A DNA stretch of 64,000 bases from NCBI RefSeq assembly GCF_002288925.2, contig NW_022098049.1, positions 6,557,310-6,621,309 of the forward strand, given 5' to 3'. The notes beneath the pieces were generated by a model that did no database searches, was not told where the DNA came from, and saw only the letters and a program-made list of their open reading frames with translations. The DNA comes from Delphinapterus leucas (lineage: Eukaryota; Chordata; Mammalia; Artiodactyla; Monodontidae). Below, one piece after another: positions 48,015 to 59,284 of this stretch. Both the position numbers and the translations under genes were made by a program. Each line of letters opens with the position of its first letter. Position 1 is the stretch's first letter.

Positions 48015-48690
48015 CAATGACAGTAGCAAGAGTAAACAATATTTATGGAGCTCTTACCAAATGCTGGAGCATTTACCACTTGCTACGTGCATTATACATC
48101 TGAATTAATTCAATTAACAGTTAATGGAAAACTTACTATGTGCCCCTCCGTGAGGGACCCAGAAACTTAATTAGGAATAAGAGAATAGTTATCGTCAAGA
48201 AAAGACCAACACCATCTTAAAGTAGAAGCTCATAAGGTTAAACTATACTTTCCCAGTAGAATATTGATAAGAACTTGACCAGAGCTTACTGTCTGCCCAC
48301 ATTGCCTTCCCTGTCTTGATATCCTGGAAATCCTCCAGGAAAATTGCAAACTGTCCTCCTATTTTCCAAGTCAGGACCTCCTTTCTTTCTTTGACTTCGT
48401 AACCTTTTGTTCCTTCTTGTCAGTCGTTTCTGATTCACTCTCATCATTACTAACCGATCCCTTCCCCTCTTATTTTCCACTTCTCCATCCTGCCAGGAAT
48501 CTCAGTAGTGCATCTTGGTGAAACCACAGAATGAGCACTGGCCTGGGGTCATAGTGTCTGGGTAAGATTTTGGCTCTGAGCTTTATTATCTGTATGACCT
48601 TAACAAAAACCTTTAACCCCTCTGAGCCTCATCTGTAAAAGGAATGAACAGCGCTTAACAAGGTAGTGTGATAATTCAATGTGATTTTAG
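48015..48690 (+). repeat. Copy B of a locally duplicated segment (ends in a MIR)
   Basis: Counterpart of 43327-44000 in the same orientation, about 4.7 kb away. The match starts near AACAATATTTATGGAGCTCT and ends at TTCAATGTGATTTTA, exactly as in copy A. The MIR part is at about 48505-48690. Upstream and downstream flanks do not match those of copy A. Confidence 0.75.
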
Positions 48691-48815
48691 ATAGATAGGT
48701 GATAGATAAGAGATACACATATATACATCAATATAGACATATAAGTATATACATGTATATGTCAATATCTACATGCATACACATATGTAAATGTCAGTGT
48801 ATACATATATAGTTG
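48690..48815. repeat. ATAG/ACATAT-rich simple repeat
   Basis: GATAGATAGGTGATAGATAA, then imperfect ACATATATA units to about 48812. It separates duplicated segment B from the antisense L1. Confidence 0.8.
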
Positions 48816-48847
48816 ATGATATGCAAATTGCAATCTGTAGTTTTCCT

Positions 48848-50100
48848 TTTTTTTTTAACATCTTTATTGGAGTATAATTGCTTTACAAGGGTGTGTTACT
48901 TTCTGCTTTATAACAAAGTGAATCAGCTATACATATACATATATCCCCATATCCCCTCCCTCTTACGTCTGCCTCCCACCCTCCCTATCCCACCCCTCTA
49001 GGTGGTCACAAAGCACTGAGCTGATCTCCCCGTGCTATGCAGCTGCTTCCCACTAGCTATCTATTTTACATTTGGTAGTGTATATAAGTCCATGCCACTC
49101 TCTCACTTCATCCCAGCTTACCCTTCCCCCTCCCCATGTCCTCAAGTCCATTCTCTTCATCTGTGTCTTTATTCCTGTCCTGCCCCTATGTTCTTCAGAA
49201 CCTTTTTTTTTTTTTTTTTAAGATTCCATATATATGTGTTAGCACACGGTGTTTGTTTTTCTCTTTCTGACTTACTTCACTCTGTATGACAGACTCTAGG
49301 TCCATCCACCTCACTACACATAACTCAATTTCGTTTCTTTTTATGGCTGAGTAATATTCCATTGTATGTATGTGCCACATCTTCTTTATCCATTCATCTG
49401 TCAATGGACACTTAGGTTGATTCCATGACCTGGCTATTGTAAATAGAGCTGCAGTGAACATTGTGGTACCTGACTCATTTTGAATTATGGTTTTCTCAGG
49501 GTATATGCCCAGTAGTGGGATTGCTGGGTCCTATGGTAGTTCTATTTTTAGTTTTTTAAGGGGCCTCCATACTGTTCTCCATAGTGGCTGTATCAGTTCA
49601 CATTCCCACCAGCAGTGCAAGAGGGTTGGTTCCCTTTTCTCCACACCCTCTCCAGCATTTAGTGTCTGTAGATTTTTTGATGATGGCCATTCTGACTGGT
49701 GTGAGGTGATACCTCATTGTAGTTTTGATTTGCATTTCTCTAATGATTAATGATGTTGAGCATCCTTTCATGTGCTTGTTGGCAATCTGTATATCTTCTT
49801 TGGAGAAATGCCTATTTAGGTCTTCTGCCCATTTTTAGATTGGGTTGTTTGTTTTTTTGATATTGAGCTGCATGAGCTGCTTGTATATTTTGGAGATTAA
49901 TCCTTTGTCAGTTGCTTCATTTGCAAATATTTTCTCCCATTCTGAGGGCTGTCTTTTTGTCTTGTTTATGGTTTCCTTTGCTGTGCAAAAGCTTTTAAGT
50001 TTCATTAGGTTCCATTTGTTTACTTTTGTTTTTATTTCTGTTTCTCTAGGAGGTGGGTCAAAAAGGATCTTGCTGTGATTTATGTCATAGAGTGTTCTGC
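48848..50100 (-). mobile_element. 5'-truncated L1 3' end, antisense
   Basis: The plus strand starts with the T-run of the reversed A-tail and AACATCTTTATTGGAGTATA, then the reversed 3' UTR and ORF2 end (the T-run at 49203-49219 is the family's internal A-tract). It stops inside ORF2 near GGGTCAAAAAGGATCTTGCT. The direct repeats CTGTAGTTTTCCT (48835-48847) and CTGTAGTTTTCTT (50101-50113), 12 of 13 identical, are the target-site duplication. Only short ORF2 pieces are open (49195-49461 on the minus strand). Confidence 0.95.
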
Positions 50101-50149
50101 CTGTAGTTTTCTTAATTAGCTATTCATTTGCCTATTTACCATATTCTTA

Positions 50150-50277
50150 GCGCAAAATTGCAAGCTCCATTAGGAAAGAAAATTGTTCTGTCTTGCTATT
50201 GTACCATCTTTAATGCCTAGAACAGTTTCTGGAACATAGTAGGTATTCATTAAATATTTTTGCCAAAATAAAGGTAT
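50150..50277 (+). repeat. L2 LINE 3' end
   Basis: AAATTGCAAGCTCCATTAGG, ATGCCTAGAACAGTTTCTGG and GTAGGTATTCATTAAATATT follow the L2 terminus closely. Confidence 0.7.
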
Positions 50278-50610
50278 GAATCGTTGATGCTTAATAAGTA
50301 TTTGTCTCTTTCTGAGCTTCATACGTGGAGATTTTCGCTTCTGTTCCCCAGCTACGACCTGAAGGAAAGTTGTGTAATGACTTCATAACAAATTTATGAT
50401 TTCCAGTCTTAGCTAGGCTCTGTGTTTCTTGATAACTCTTTAACTTGTGTCTACTCAATATCCCTTCTTTCTTCTCCAAGGCAGCTGTTTCCAACCATCA
50501 TCTTTTACCTTGAGTTTTCCAGTTCTCCAGTCTACTCTCCCTTCTGCCCATCTACAGGGAAAAATAAGAGCCCCTATGGTTTCACTCAGCCTTTTCTGTC
50601 CCTTCAGCCT

Positions 50611-51073
50611 TGTGATGGTTAATTTTATGTGTGAAGTTGACTGGGCTAAGTGATGCCTAGATGGCTGGTAGAACAGTATTTCTGGATGTGTCCGCGAAGG
50701 TGTTTCTAGAAGAGATTAGCATTTGAATCAGCAGACTGAGTAGAGGCACACCAGTGTGGGTGGACATCATCCAAGCCAATGTTGAGGGTTGAACAGAACA
50801 AAAAGGAAGAGAAAAGGTGAATTTCCTCTCTGCTTGAGCTGGGGCATCCATCTTCTCCTGCTCTCAGAGATCGGTTCTCAGGCCTTTGGACTTGGGCTGA
50901 ATTACGGCACCAGCTTTCCTGGGTCTCTAGTTTATAGATGGCAGACTGTGGTACTTCTTGGCCTTCATAACCACGAGTCAATTCCTATAATAACTAAAGT
51001 ATATCTATATATCTAGATAGATCGGTAGATAGATACTATTGCTCTGTTTCTCTTGAGAACCCTGATTAATACA
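50611..51073 (+). mobile_element. MLT2-type ERVL solo LTR
   Basis: Starts TGTGATGGTTAATTTTATGT at 50611 and ends AACCCTGATTAATACA at 51073, the TG...CA limits of an MLT2-like LTR. Typical inner blocks: GTTTCTAGAAGAGATTAGCA, GGTGGACATCATCCAAGCCA, GGGGCATCCATCTTCTCCTG and CAATTCCTATAATAACTAAA, with an ATAG repeat at 51000-51035. No internal retroviral genes adjoin it. The frames in this interval are LTR by-products. Confidence 0.85.
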
Positions 51074-51459
51074 TGTCTCCTTTCTGACCATGCTCCAACT
51101 CTCTCCCACCTTCAGTCTCTTTTTTCCCCCTCGTTCTGTGTGAAAATGCCCTCCACTAATCTCTGATGGAATTCCTCAAAGACATTATTTCTTGTTTGCT
51201 TCACATGTGTGAAGGGAAACACAAACAAAGGCAGACTATGAAAAAGACAGAATGCATGGTTGTTTTTATAAGGATTAACATGAAACTTGTAGGTGAGCAA
51301 AAACCAAGTATTGTTACCTAGCAAGGCTGTCCTCCTTGGTAGCACCTAAGCTCTGGGATCTGGAAGAAACAAAAACACAGATATCAGATGGAAGTTGTAC
51401 TATCATAGGTTTACATAGCCCATTAAAATGATGTTTGCCACAGCATCAAACCACATGAC

Positions 51460-51595
51460 AATCCTGGAAACAGAGGCTCAGAGAACTGAAATGATTTGTT
51501 CAAGGTCACAACCTTTATAACTTTCGTGGTTGCGTGGGGACACTGGATTGTCTCACATGAAATCCCAGGCTTTCTCCACCAGACCCCTTGGACCT
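51460..51595 (-). repeat. MIR fragment
   Basis: TGGAAACAGAGGCTCAGAGA, then TTTGTTCAAGGTCACAACC, the reversed MIR core. Confidence 0.55.
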
Positions 51596-51709
51596 CTGTT
51601 GGTCTGAGCGCATGTCACAGAACCACAGACACCTATTTTATGTTCCAATTTTTGCCCTAGTCCTTTCTTTTATGACCGGACCCCCAAAAGGCTATAACTC
51701 CAGATGCAT

Positions 51710-51950
51710 CTAGTGTAATAGCTAAGCATACTTTCTCAGGAGCCAGGGTTCTGCTTTCATAGCCTGTCTGTAACAATCACTAGCTGTGCAGTGTTCAGCA
51801 ATTTCCTTGATCTAGTCGCCCCTTCTCTGTAAAATGGAGATGATAATATCCTAATATCACACGCTCATCTGAAGATAAAATGAAGTAATACATATAAAGC
51901 ACTTAGAATTGTGCTTGGAATACAGAAAGCACTACATACATGTGAACTCA
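51710..51950 (+). repeat. MIR SINE, nearly full length
   Basis: ACTTTCTCAGGAGCCAGGGT, CACTAGCTGTGCAGTGTTCA, CTGTAAAATGGAGATGATAA, and TAAAGCACTTAGAATTGTGC in MIR order. Confidence 0.75.
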
Positions 51951-52239
51951 TCTTATGTAACCAAGGACTGTGTGGTGAGTTTTTCCTTCCTCGGTGTAAC
52001 ACATGGTTCACTTTGAACAGCAGGTGGTCAGATACACATTTATCAAGAGCCTACTAAGCACCGTCTTATTTTTCTTGGCTCTGTCCTGATATGCTTTGCC
52101 TGACTTTTGAAGTACCGATGCCATTCCTCAGTCTGCTTTGGCAGATTCTTTGACATGGTTGGTCGCTACCTGATTTGGTCCCCTTTGCCTCCCTATAAAT
52201 CTCTCTCCTATCCTTGCCCTTGGTTTTAATCAAGGGCTG

Positions 52240-52823
52240 TATGGCAGGAATTATTTCTAGGAATGGCCCCCAAGATCCCATGCCCTAATCCCCAGAGCTT
52301 GTGAATTCCTCCTATAATTGTGTTATTTTATATGGCACAGTTAAAGAGAGGTTATCCAGGTGGTTCTAATCTAGTCACATGACCCTTTAAAATAAGAGAA
52401 CTTTCTTCAGCTGGTCGAAGAAGTCAGAACGCTTCGGAGCCTGAGAGCGCATGGACATGGACGTGCTTTGTTTGTTTGAAGATGGAAGGGGCCACATGAG
52501 AAGGAATGTGGGCAGCTTCTAAGAGGAAACAACAGTCCCTGGCTGACAGCCAGCCAAGAAACGAGGACCTCCATCCCACACCTGCAAGGAACTGAATTCT
52601 GCTGACACCTGAATGAACTTGAAAGCGGGTTCTCTTCTAACAGTTCCAGATAAGAGTCCAGCTGGCCCATAACTTTGTGTCAGCCTTGTGATACCCTGAG
52701 AAGAACACAGCTTAGCCTGCCCAGGAACCCCTGACCTACACAGTACAAGGTAATATATGAGCGTTGGGCTAAAATGCTAAGTCTGTGACCGTTTGTTTTG
52801 GCAGTGATAGAAAACTGATACTG
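52240..52823 (+). mobile_element. MLT1-type (MaLR) LTR, sense
   Basis: GGAATGGCCCCCAAGATCCC, ATGCCCTAATCCCCAGAGCT, GTTATCCAGGTGGTTCTAAT, TTTGAAGATGGAAGGGGCCA and an end reading ATAGAAAACTGATACTG (compare ATAGGAAACTAATAC). No internal sequence is seen beside it. Confidence 0.72.
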
Positions 52824-53114
52824 CCAGTTTCCTCTTCAGGAAAATATCTGTACTGTTGGAAGGGAGCTAAACCCAAGGCCCTTTCCCACTACTTAAAAAT
52901 GCAAAATCTCTACTTGGAAGCTGAGGCCTCCACGGAGTGTCATGCAGTTAGGGCTGGGGAGACAGGACAAAAAGAAATGTGCAGGACGGACACCCTGCTT
53001 AATAGGAGCCTCCAGGTAGCGTTTTGGCACCTTGGCGACTCAACTACTGCTATTTGTGTATGACGTTTGTAGAAATATTTGTAATGTATACTTGGGGTAG
53101 ATGAGTTCGCAGAA

Positions 53115-53345
53115 GGAAGTGTTAGGAGTATCAGCTGTGGTGTCAGATGTCTCTTACTACCACTGGCCTGCGGTGTAACCTTGGCTAAAACACCTTGCCT
53201 CGCCAAGCCTCACTCTTCATGTCTGTGGAACGGGGAGACTAATGGCACCAGTTCTAATCATCTTGTGAGAATTAAGAGAATGTTTATGAAGCATTCCGTC
53301 AACGCCTGGCACATGTTAAGCGCTAAGTAAATGGTTATAACGTTA
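53115..53345 (+). repeat. MIR SINE, nearly full length
   Basis: GTATCAGCTGTGGTGTCAGA, GCGGTGTAACCTTGGCTAAA, CTTGTGAGAATTAAGAGAAT and CGCCTGGCACATGTTAAGCG. Confidence 0.72.
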
Positions 53346-54744
53346 TTCATGTATTTATTCAGAACTTACGTATCATTCATCCGCCCTGTGCCAGGCGTTG
53401 CTAGGCAGAGGAGAGCATTGATATCAATAAGGAATAGCCTCCACCCTCAAACTGGCTCAGGGTAGTGTGTCCATACGTATCCGGCTTTATTCATTCGGGT
53501 ATGTAAATTTTCACGTGTGTCTGTGTGTCTTCGGAGTGTGGGTGTTGTGAACGCTGCATTCCCTGAAACCAACCAAAGAACAAAGTCCTGCGTTCAGACC
53601 TCAGGGGGCAGGGGGTACCAGACGTAGCCATCCGTCTTTCTTCTGCTGCTCAGAGGTAGGCTGCTGTTCATCCTGGGAACACTGACGGTAGAACTATTAA
53701 ATCATCTCAAAGTGGTAGAGCTGGGAGGTCCCAGCAAGGCCGGCCCTCACACCCACCCCATTCTGGCCCAGAGAGGGGTGTTACGCGTCATACGTGCCGA
53801 CAGCCATGCCACGGGAAAAGGGCTTCCCGTGCCAAATAATGTTGCCCAGTTCTGCCCTCAGAACCGGGGAAGCAGAAAGTGATCCGTCAGCTTGATTGTC
53901 TGGGAGTCCCAGGGCTGCTCAGAGCAGACCCATTAGCTGAAAGGATAAATATTTACCCTGGGCTCATCTGAAAAACCCAGAAAAGGGATTCTGTTTTTTA
54001 TCACTAATAAAAAACACTCCCACCTAAGCTTGGATTTAGGGTTTCTTGGTCTTTAAATCTTCCCTGCCTTGAACCCCTCAAACTTCCTGTGAGAGACTAG
54101 ATTAGGATTTCCTCCTGGCCCAGCGCGGGGCTGCGGGCTGGAGGAGTGAACATGAGCACAAAGGGAAATGTTCTCACAGGAGAGCAATGTTTGCTTTTAC
54201 TGAGCAAAGTATGTGTGGCCTCAGCCTGGCTCCTATAGGACACAGGTAACTGAAATATTTGCCCTTGGGAGAGAAGATGCAGAACATTCTCTTAAAAGGC
54301 TCCAGCTGGTGAAATAAGAGATTTTAGATAAACAGCTTTTGAGGGACCCCATTTCCTGAGCTATGCTTTGATCACATGACAACAGCGCCAGTGAAAACAC
54401 TTTTGTTATCCTTTCAAGGGAGATGTTCCAGAAAGAACACTTGCCTGGGTCATGGAGGTGAGGATGTGGTCAGGGTGAAGGAGGAGTGTGGAGGAAGGGT
54501 CTGGGCTGGGAGAATCGAAGGAGATGGGGTGGGAGCTGTTCCCAGACAAACCCGCGGTGTTTGTCGTTCACATCCCCCAGCCCCACTTTCCCTTTTTACA
54601 TCCCTCCCCCATCTCCTTTCTGGTAACTACACTGACCTGGCAGAAAGAGCTCAGACTGTGTAAGCAAAACAATTGTCTTCAAGCATAGGCCCAGTTCAGG
54701 GCCAGGAATATCATAGACACTCAGAATATGCTAAACGATTGAAA
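53346..54744. other. Repeat-poor, GC-richer stretch
   Basis: From about 53560 to 54700 I recognise no interspersed repeat, which is unusual for this window, and the base composition is less AT-rich than average. No exon with convincing splice sites is seen. The frame at 54376-54663 lacks domains. A regulatory role is only a guess. Confidence 0.35.
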
Positions 54745-54940
54745 GGTTCCATCATTTTTCCGTCACAGGGATGTTCTTTTACCTCTCTGAGCCTCAGTTT
54801 CTCTATCTGTACTATGGGGATAATAACTCTACCTCGAGTTTGGTGTAAAGGCAAATAAGCAGATATGACATGTTCCTAGCACAGAGACTGGTGCACTCTG
54901 GGGGCCCAGTAAGTGTTAGCCGAAATCTTATCATTAAAGG
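54745..54940 (+). repeat. MIR SINE fragment
   Basis: TTACCTCTCTGAGCCTCAGT, TCTCTATCTGTACTATGGGG and CCCAGTAAGTGTTAGCC. Confidence 0.68.
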
Positions 54941-56029
54941 GGCTTTGGAACTTGGCAACTGTGCTGGAACCAGATTATCTGAAAACTGTTCCTCCAGAGG
55001 CTCACACAGGTACTCAGGCTAAGGTTTGCAAGAGATGCTGAGCGCACCTGGACCAGGTGAACAAAATCATCTTCCTTTGAGAAGGTTTGTGTGCACTGTC
55101 ACCGGCCTTCCAGCATCTCTGTCATATAGACCAACTAGCTTCATTAGAGCTGGGCAGCGGCTTCCCGTGCACTCCAGGGCAGTTTTCTATCCTGCAGACA
55201 TGAGCTGGGGATTGTCAATGCAGTGATCAATGGGAAAGCCCTTCTCTGTGCTTAATCTATCAATGAAATGTTTCCTCTCTCCCACCACAGGAGAGACTGC
55301 TGCACTCGTTCCATAGCATAGATTTGGCACCTATGGTACTATAGCAATCGTATTCAATTCAAATTTCAGTGAAAGAATGAATGAATGTAAAGAAGTGATA
55401 GTAAATCTCTATAACCTTCCTTTGGATTCATAATATGCTTTCTATCAGTCTCATTGGTCACTTGACTTCCATGTTGATGTAGCATTACTCCTAGCTGCTC
55501 TGCCATCATGTGAGAACTTTGAGCTATCACGGATGTTAGCAAGACACTTTGGCCTAGTCGTGACTGGAGAGGTGTTTAGGGAAGAGAAGGAAGGCGTGAC
55601 TCTCTGTCAAAGTTGTTGTTCCCTAAGAATGCTAATCTTGCCCAGATCTCTGTGCCTGTTTGGTCTGTATCCATGTTCCTCCTAAAACCCAAGGAATCAG
55701 GATGCCTTTCCCACTTGTGATTCCAATTCAGGACAGCTTTCCCATCTCCTCCCACCTCATAATGAAAAATGTTCCCAGAGAGTGAAGTAAATCTGGCTCA
55801 GATTCCAGGAGAGACCATATCCTGTCTCAGCCTTGAGTTGTTTGTTTTGGGGGCCTTTGAGTTTTGATCCTACCACCTATCAGAATGGAGAATGAGTATA
55901 TTATTTTAATGTATTTACATCATTAACCTATTGATACATAGGTTTATTTTCTCATATTAATATATTTATAGTTAATATTATTCAATGTTTTCATTCTTCT
56001 AAAGATTTATTGGGTGTATAGTTTGTTCA
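54941..56029. other. Low-copy stretch, nothing recognised
   Basis: AT-rich from about 55890. No exon or repeat was identified with confidence. Confidence 0.35.
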
Positions 56030-56442
56030 GGCATTTTTATACACATAATTGGTGGGGTTCCTGACATTATGGAACTTATAACTCTAGAAGAGGATACATA
56101 TAAACAGATAAGCCAATGTGCAACTAAGTTCAAATATGTTGGATGGTGAAAGAAAATAAACTGTGAGTACTACAGAGCTTCTCTTAGAACTGTTTTTATT
56201 CTGTCACTCATTCATCAAACATTTAAGTGCTTAGCACACGCAAACATCCTTTTTCGTGCTAAAGATAGGGCAGTGTATAAGATAAAATCTTTGTCTCCAG
56301 GAGCATGTATTTAGCTAGGGAGTAGGAAGTTAAATATCAAATTATACAATTAATTAAGTGTTTTAAAGGAAAAGTATAGGGTGCTAAGAAGGTATAAAAT
56401 GAGGCATTATAACTTAGTCTCAGGCTGTCAAGAAATTCTTCT
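56030..56442 (+). repeat. Older repeat split by a MaLR element, left part
   Basis: CATTTAAGTGCTTAGCACAC, ATAAAATCTTTGTCTCCAGG and AAGTATAGGGTGCTAAGAAG resemble a mammal-wide repeat whose usual form reads '...caaaaatccctgccctcatggagc...gataagtgctatggag...'. The continuation of that pattern reappears at 58614. I cannot name the family. Confidence 0.45.
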
Positions 56443-56929
56443 TGGTAGATAGAGTAATGGCCACCAATGAATTATATTTTGCTGTAGACACACCCTTATG
56501 AGGCCCCCTTCTCATTGGTTCTGGGCTTGGCCATGTGATTAGCTTTGGTCAGTGGGACACAAGCAAATCTGAAGTGCGCAGAGGTGTGAAAAGCACTTGT
56601 GCACTGGAGCTTACCCTCTCTTGATGCTGGGAATTCTTCTGCCACCACATAAAGAAGCCCAGGCTGATCTGCATGAAGTGTTGTGGCCCAGCCAGCACCC
56701 AACTCCCACAGAAAGACGTATGCATGAGGACAGCTTAAACTACCAGGTGCAGAGGAGATGCCAATGACTGCAACTGCATAAGTGACCCAGGTGACACCAG
56801 CAGAAGACCTACCCAGTTAAACCCAGCCCAAATTGCTGATCAGAAGAATCATGAGCAAATTGAATGGTTGCTGTTTTAGGTTTAGTTGCTTTGGGGTGGT
56901 TTGTTAGTCAGCAAAGGCTAAATGATACA
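56443..56929 (+). repeat. 5' LTR of the MaLR element
   Basis: TGGTAGATAGAGTAATGGCC at the start, TTCTGGGCTTGGCCATGTGA, CCCAGCCCAAATTGCTGATC and TTGTTAGTCAGCAAAGGCTA, ending at ATACA (56929). Confidence 0.65.
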
Positions 56930-58141
56930 GAGATAAATACCTATAAGTGGGCTGTTTTATAGAAAGTCTAACATACGAGTTAAGAGTTTTTGGACTGGGT
57001 AATGGATAGAGGATGGAAAGTGGTGAGGAAACTGTTATCAGAGTCTTATAAAATGGTGAAAAATAATTCATAGAGTCTGGAGAAGTGCTAAGGAAACGGC
57101 TTTTGGAAGTTAGAAAACAGTTGATTTGTTTTTTGTAGCAGTGCCAAATTGTCATCTGAGTTAACTGGAAAAGAATAATATTCCTAATAAATTTGCTGAT
57201 CTGGCTAAGGAAATTACCAGAAAGAATGTTGAAAGTGTCAATTGGCTTCTTTTTGCTGCATATGGTTAGGTACAGGAAGAGAGAGATGAGCTAAAGAGGG
57301 AACTATTCATTTTGTAAACAGTGTAGAGGGACTGTAATGTAACCAAGACTTTCTGAGTTGGAAAATAAAACTCTTTCACAGCTCTTTTTCAACTAGGACA
57401 TGGCCTCAGGTTAAAGATTAAATCAGGGATATAGCTTCACAATTCTTTGTTAATATCTCTAAAATATTTAAACTTATGCTTAATAGACCCTCTCAGCTAG
57501 ACAAAACTGCTTCTAAGCATTTTAATGGCTTCTTCCTGTTGAAGCATAATCCCAAAACAGCCCTGATAAATCTAGTACAAGAAGACTACCTCAAAAAGGG
57601 ATTGTGGATGTGGATTTTGACTACTAGAGTGGATGCAGCGTGATACATAGCAAACCCAAAAAGGTTTTAAGGGAGTTATACAATCTAAGATGAAAGGAAA
57701 TGGGACCTTCCTCCAAACCCCCATTTTTCTTTGAATAAGAGTATTTATTCAGTATTCTACTACAGGAGAGTAGTAGTCTAAGGAACCTATCCTAGTGAGC
57801 ACAGCCAGAGTAGGGAGGGGCCTGACAACGTACACCTTGTGGTACTTTATAATTTCGCTAAGCCAGTGACTATTCTTTTTGCCTTCCGTTCCTTCCCTTT
57901 TTGAATGAAAGTATATATTACAGTTTTTCTGTTTCTATTTCACCATTGTAGTTAGTTATTTGGCAGTAGATAACTTGTCTTTTTATCTCTCATGTCTCTG
58001 CATCAATAAGGATCATAGCCAAGGAACCGCTCTCAAGGAGCTTCGTCTGCATCTAGACTTAATGCAGATTACAAGATCAGAGACTTTGAGACTAATACCA
58101 TGATTGAATGATATCTGGGGACTCTTGTTAGGGAGTTAATA
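56930..58141 (+). other. Probable MaLR internal region, no ORF
   Basis: GACATGGCCTCAGGTTAAAG, CAAAACTGCTTCTAAGCATT, AGTGGATGCAGCGTGATACA and CTAAGATGAAAGGAAATGGG recall MLT1 internal sequence in collinear order. No frame longer than about 85 codons. Confidence 0.55.
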
Positions 58142-58613
58142 TGTTTTCTGAGTTAGAGGGGCATGAATCATTGGGGCCAAAGGGAAAACTGTGGTAAACC
58201 CCTTATTTATCATGACTATGTGTGCATGCCCTTGGGTAGTCCTTTCCCACATGACTCTGGGCTTGGCCTTGTGACTTGTTTTCACTGATGGAACATCAGA
58301 AGGTGTGATGCAGGCAGTCATTGTGCATTGAAACTTGCTTTTTCTTGCTGCTGGGGAGTCTGCATCCATGTGAAGAAGTTCAGGCTAGTCACTGGAGATA
58401 TATGGCCCAGCTGAAAGCTACATATGCCAGATAAGTGCATCTTAAACTATCCTCAGTTGATGATCTAAATAACTGAAACTGCATCAGTGATGCTAGGGGC
58501 CAAGCAGAAGAAATGCCCAGCCCACATTGTGTACCCACAGTTTCATGAGAATAAAATAGCTTTTTAAGCCACTAGGTTTTGAGGCAGTTGGTTACTCAGC
58601 AAAGGTGTATACA
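58142..58613 (+). repeat. 3' LTR of the MaLR element
   Basis: Shares TCTGGGCTTGGCCTTGTGAC, CATTGTGCATTGAAACTTGC, GAATAAAATAGC and TTTTTAAGCCACTAGGTTTT with the MLT1 pattern and is collinear with the 5' LTR. It contains an AATAAA at 58551-58556. Confidence 0.65.
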
Positions 58614-58830
58614 GCTTTTCTGAGGCAATGATATTTAAATTGGAATATGAAAGCTCAGTGGAGATTAGTTAGGCAAGGCAAGGAGAAGCAATTTTCCAGG
58701 TAGAGGGAATAGCATAGATGAAGAACTACTCATGTAGTGAGTTTGAGTTGCATGGAAGTAGATCAGAGTGCATAGAGCAAGAAGAGTGAAAATAGTATGA
58801 AATAAGTTCGGTGAGGCAAGAGGTAGACAG
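58614..58830 (+). repeat. Older repeat split by a MaLR element, right part
   Basis: AATTTTCCAGGTAGAGGGAA, then ATAGCATAGATGAAGAACTA, fits the continuation ('...cattccaggcagagggaacagc...') of the repeat at 56030-56442. Confidence 0.45.
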
Positions 58831-58845
58831 AGTAGGCATGGCTTC

Positions 58846-59235
58846 TGTATTCATTAGCTATTGCCACAATACTGCTGTATACTAAAACACCCCAGAATTC
58901 AGTGGCTTTATATAAACATTACTCATCATGCTTCTGCTATCAAAGTCAGGATCAGCTGCTGTAAGCTGGGCTCCGCGGGGCAGCTCTGCTTCAGGATGCT
59001 GGTGATTCTGGGCTTGACTCCTCACTGTGGTTTGAATGCAGGTCTTTTCCACATGGGTTTAGGCTTAGGCCCAGGCTGAGAGGCAGTAACTACCCAGAAA
59101 ACTCTTTTCATGGTGACAGCAGAGGTGCAAGAGAGAAACCTAACCGCGCAAGCACATTTTTGTTTATATCTCATCTGTGAATATCCCATTGGCCAAGGCA
59201 AGTCACATGGATGAACCTAAAGTCGAGAGCAGGAA
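58846..59235 (-). mobile_element. MLT1-type LTR, antisense
   Basis: TGTATTCATTAGCTATTGCC (reversed 3' end of MLT1), AGGATCAGCTGCTGTAAGC, then CATTGGCCAAGGCAAGTCAC and AGTCGAGAGCAGGAAGTACG near its sense 5' side. No internal part. Confidence 0.62.
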
Positions 59236-59284
59236 GTACGTTTCGATCACCAACATTTACAGTGACAAACTTTTGGTCAAAGCA

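Larger units (their letters stand above)
56443..58613 (+). mobile_element. MaLR (MLT1-type) retroelement, LTR-internal-LTR order
   Basis: Two LTRs of the same MLT1 type lie 1.2 kb apart in the same orientation: 56443-56929 (487 bp) and 58142-58613 (472 bp). The sequence between resembles MaLR internal sequence. MaLRs are nonautonomous elements tied to class III endogenous retroviruses, and their internal regions lack intact gag-pol. No protein-coding potential remains. The element splits an older repeat. A short flanking direct repeat (CTTCT at 56438 and CTTTT after 58614) is only suggestive. Confidence 0.65.
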
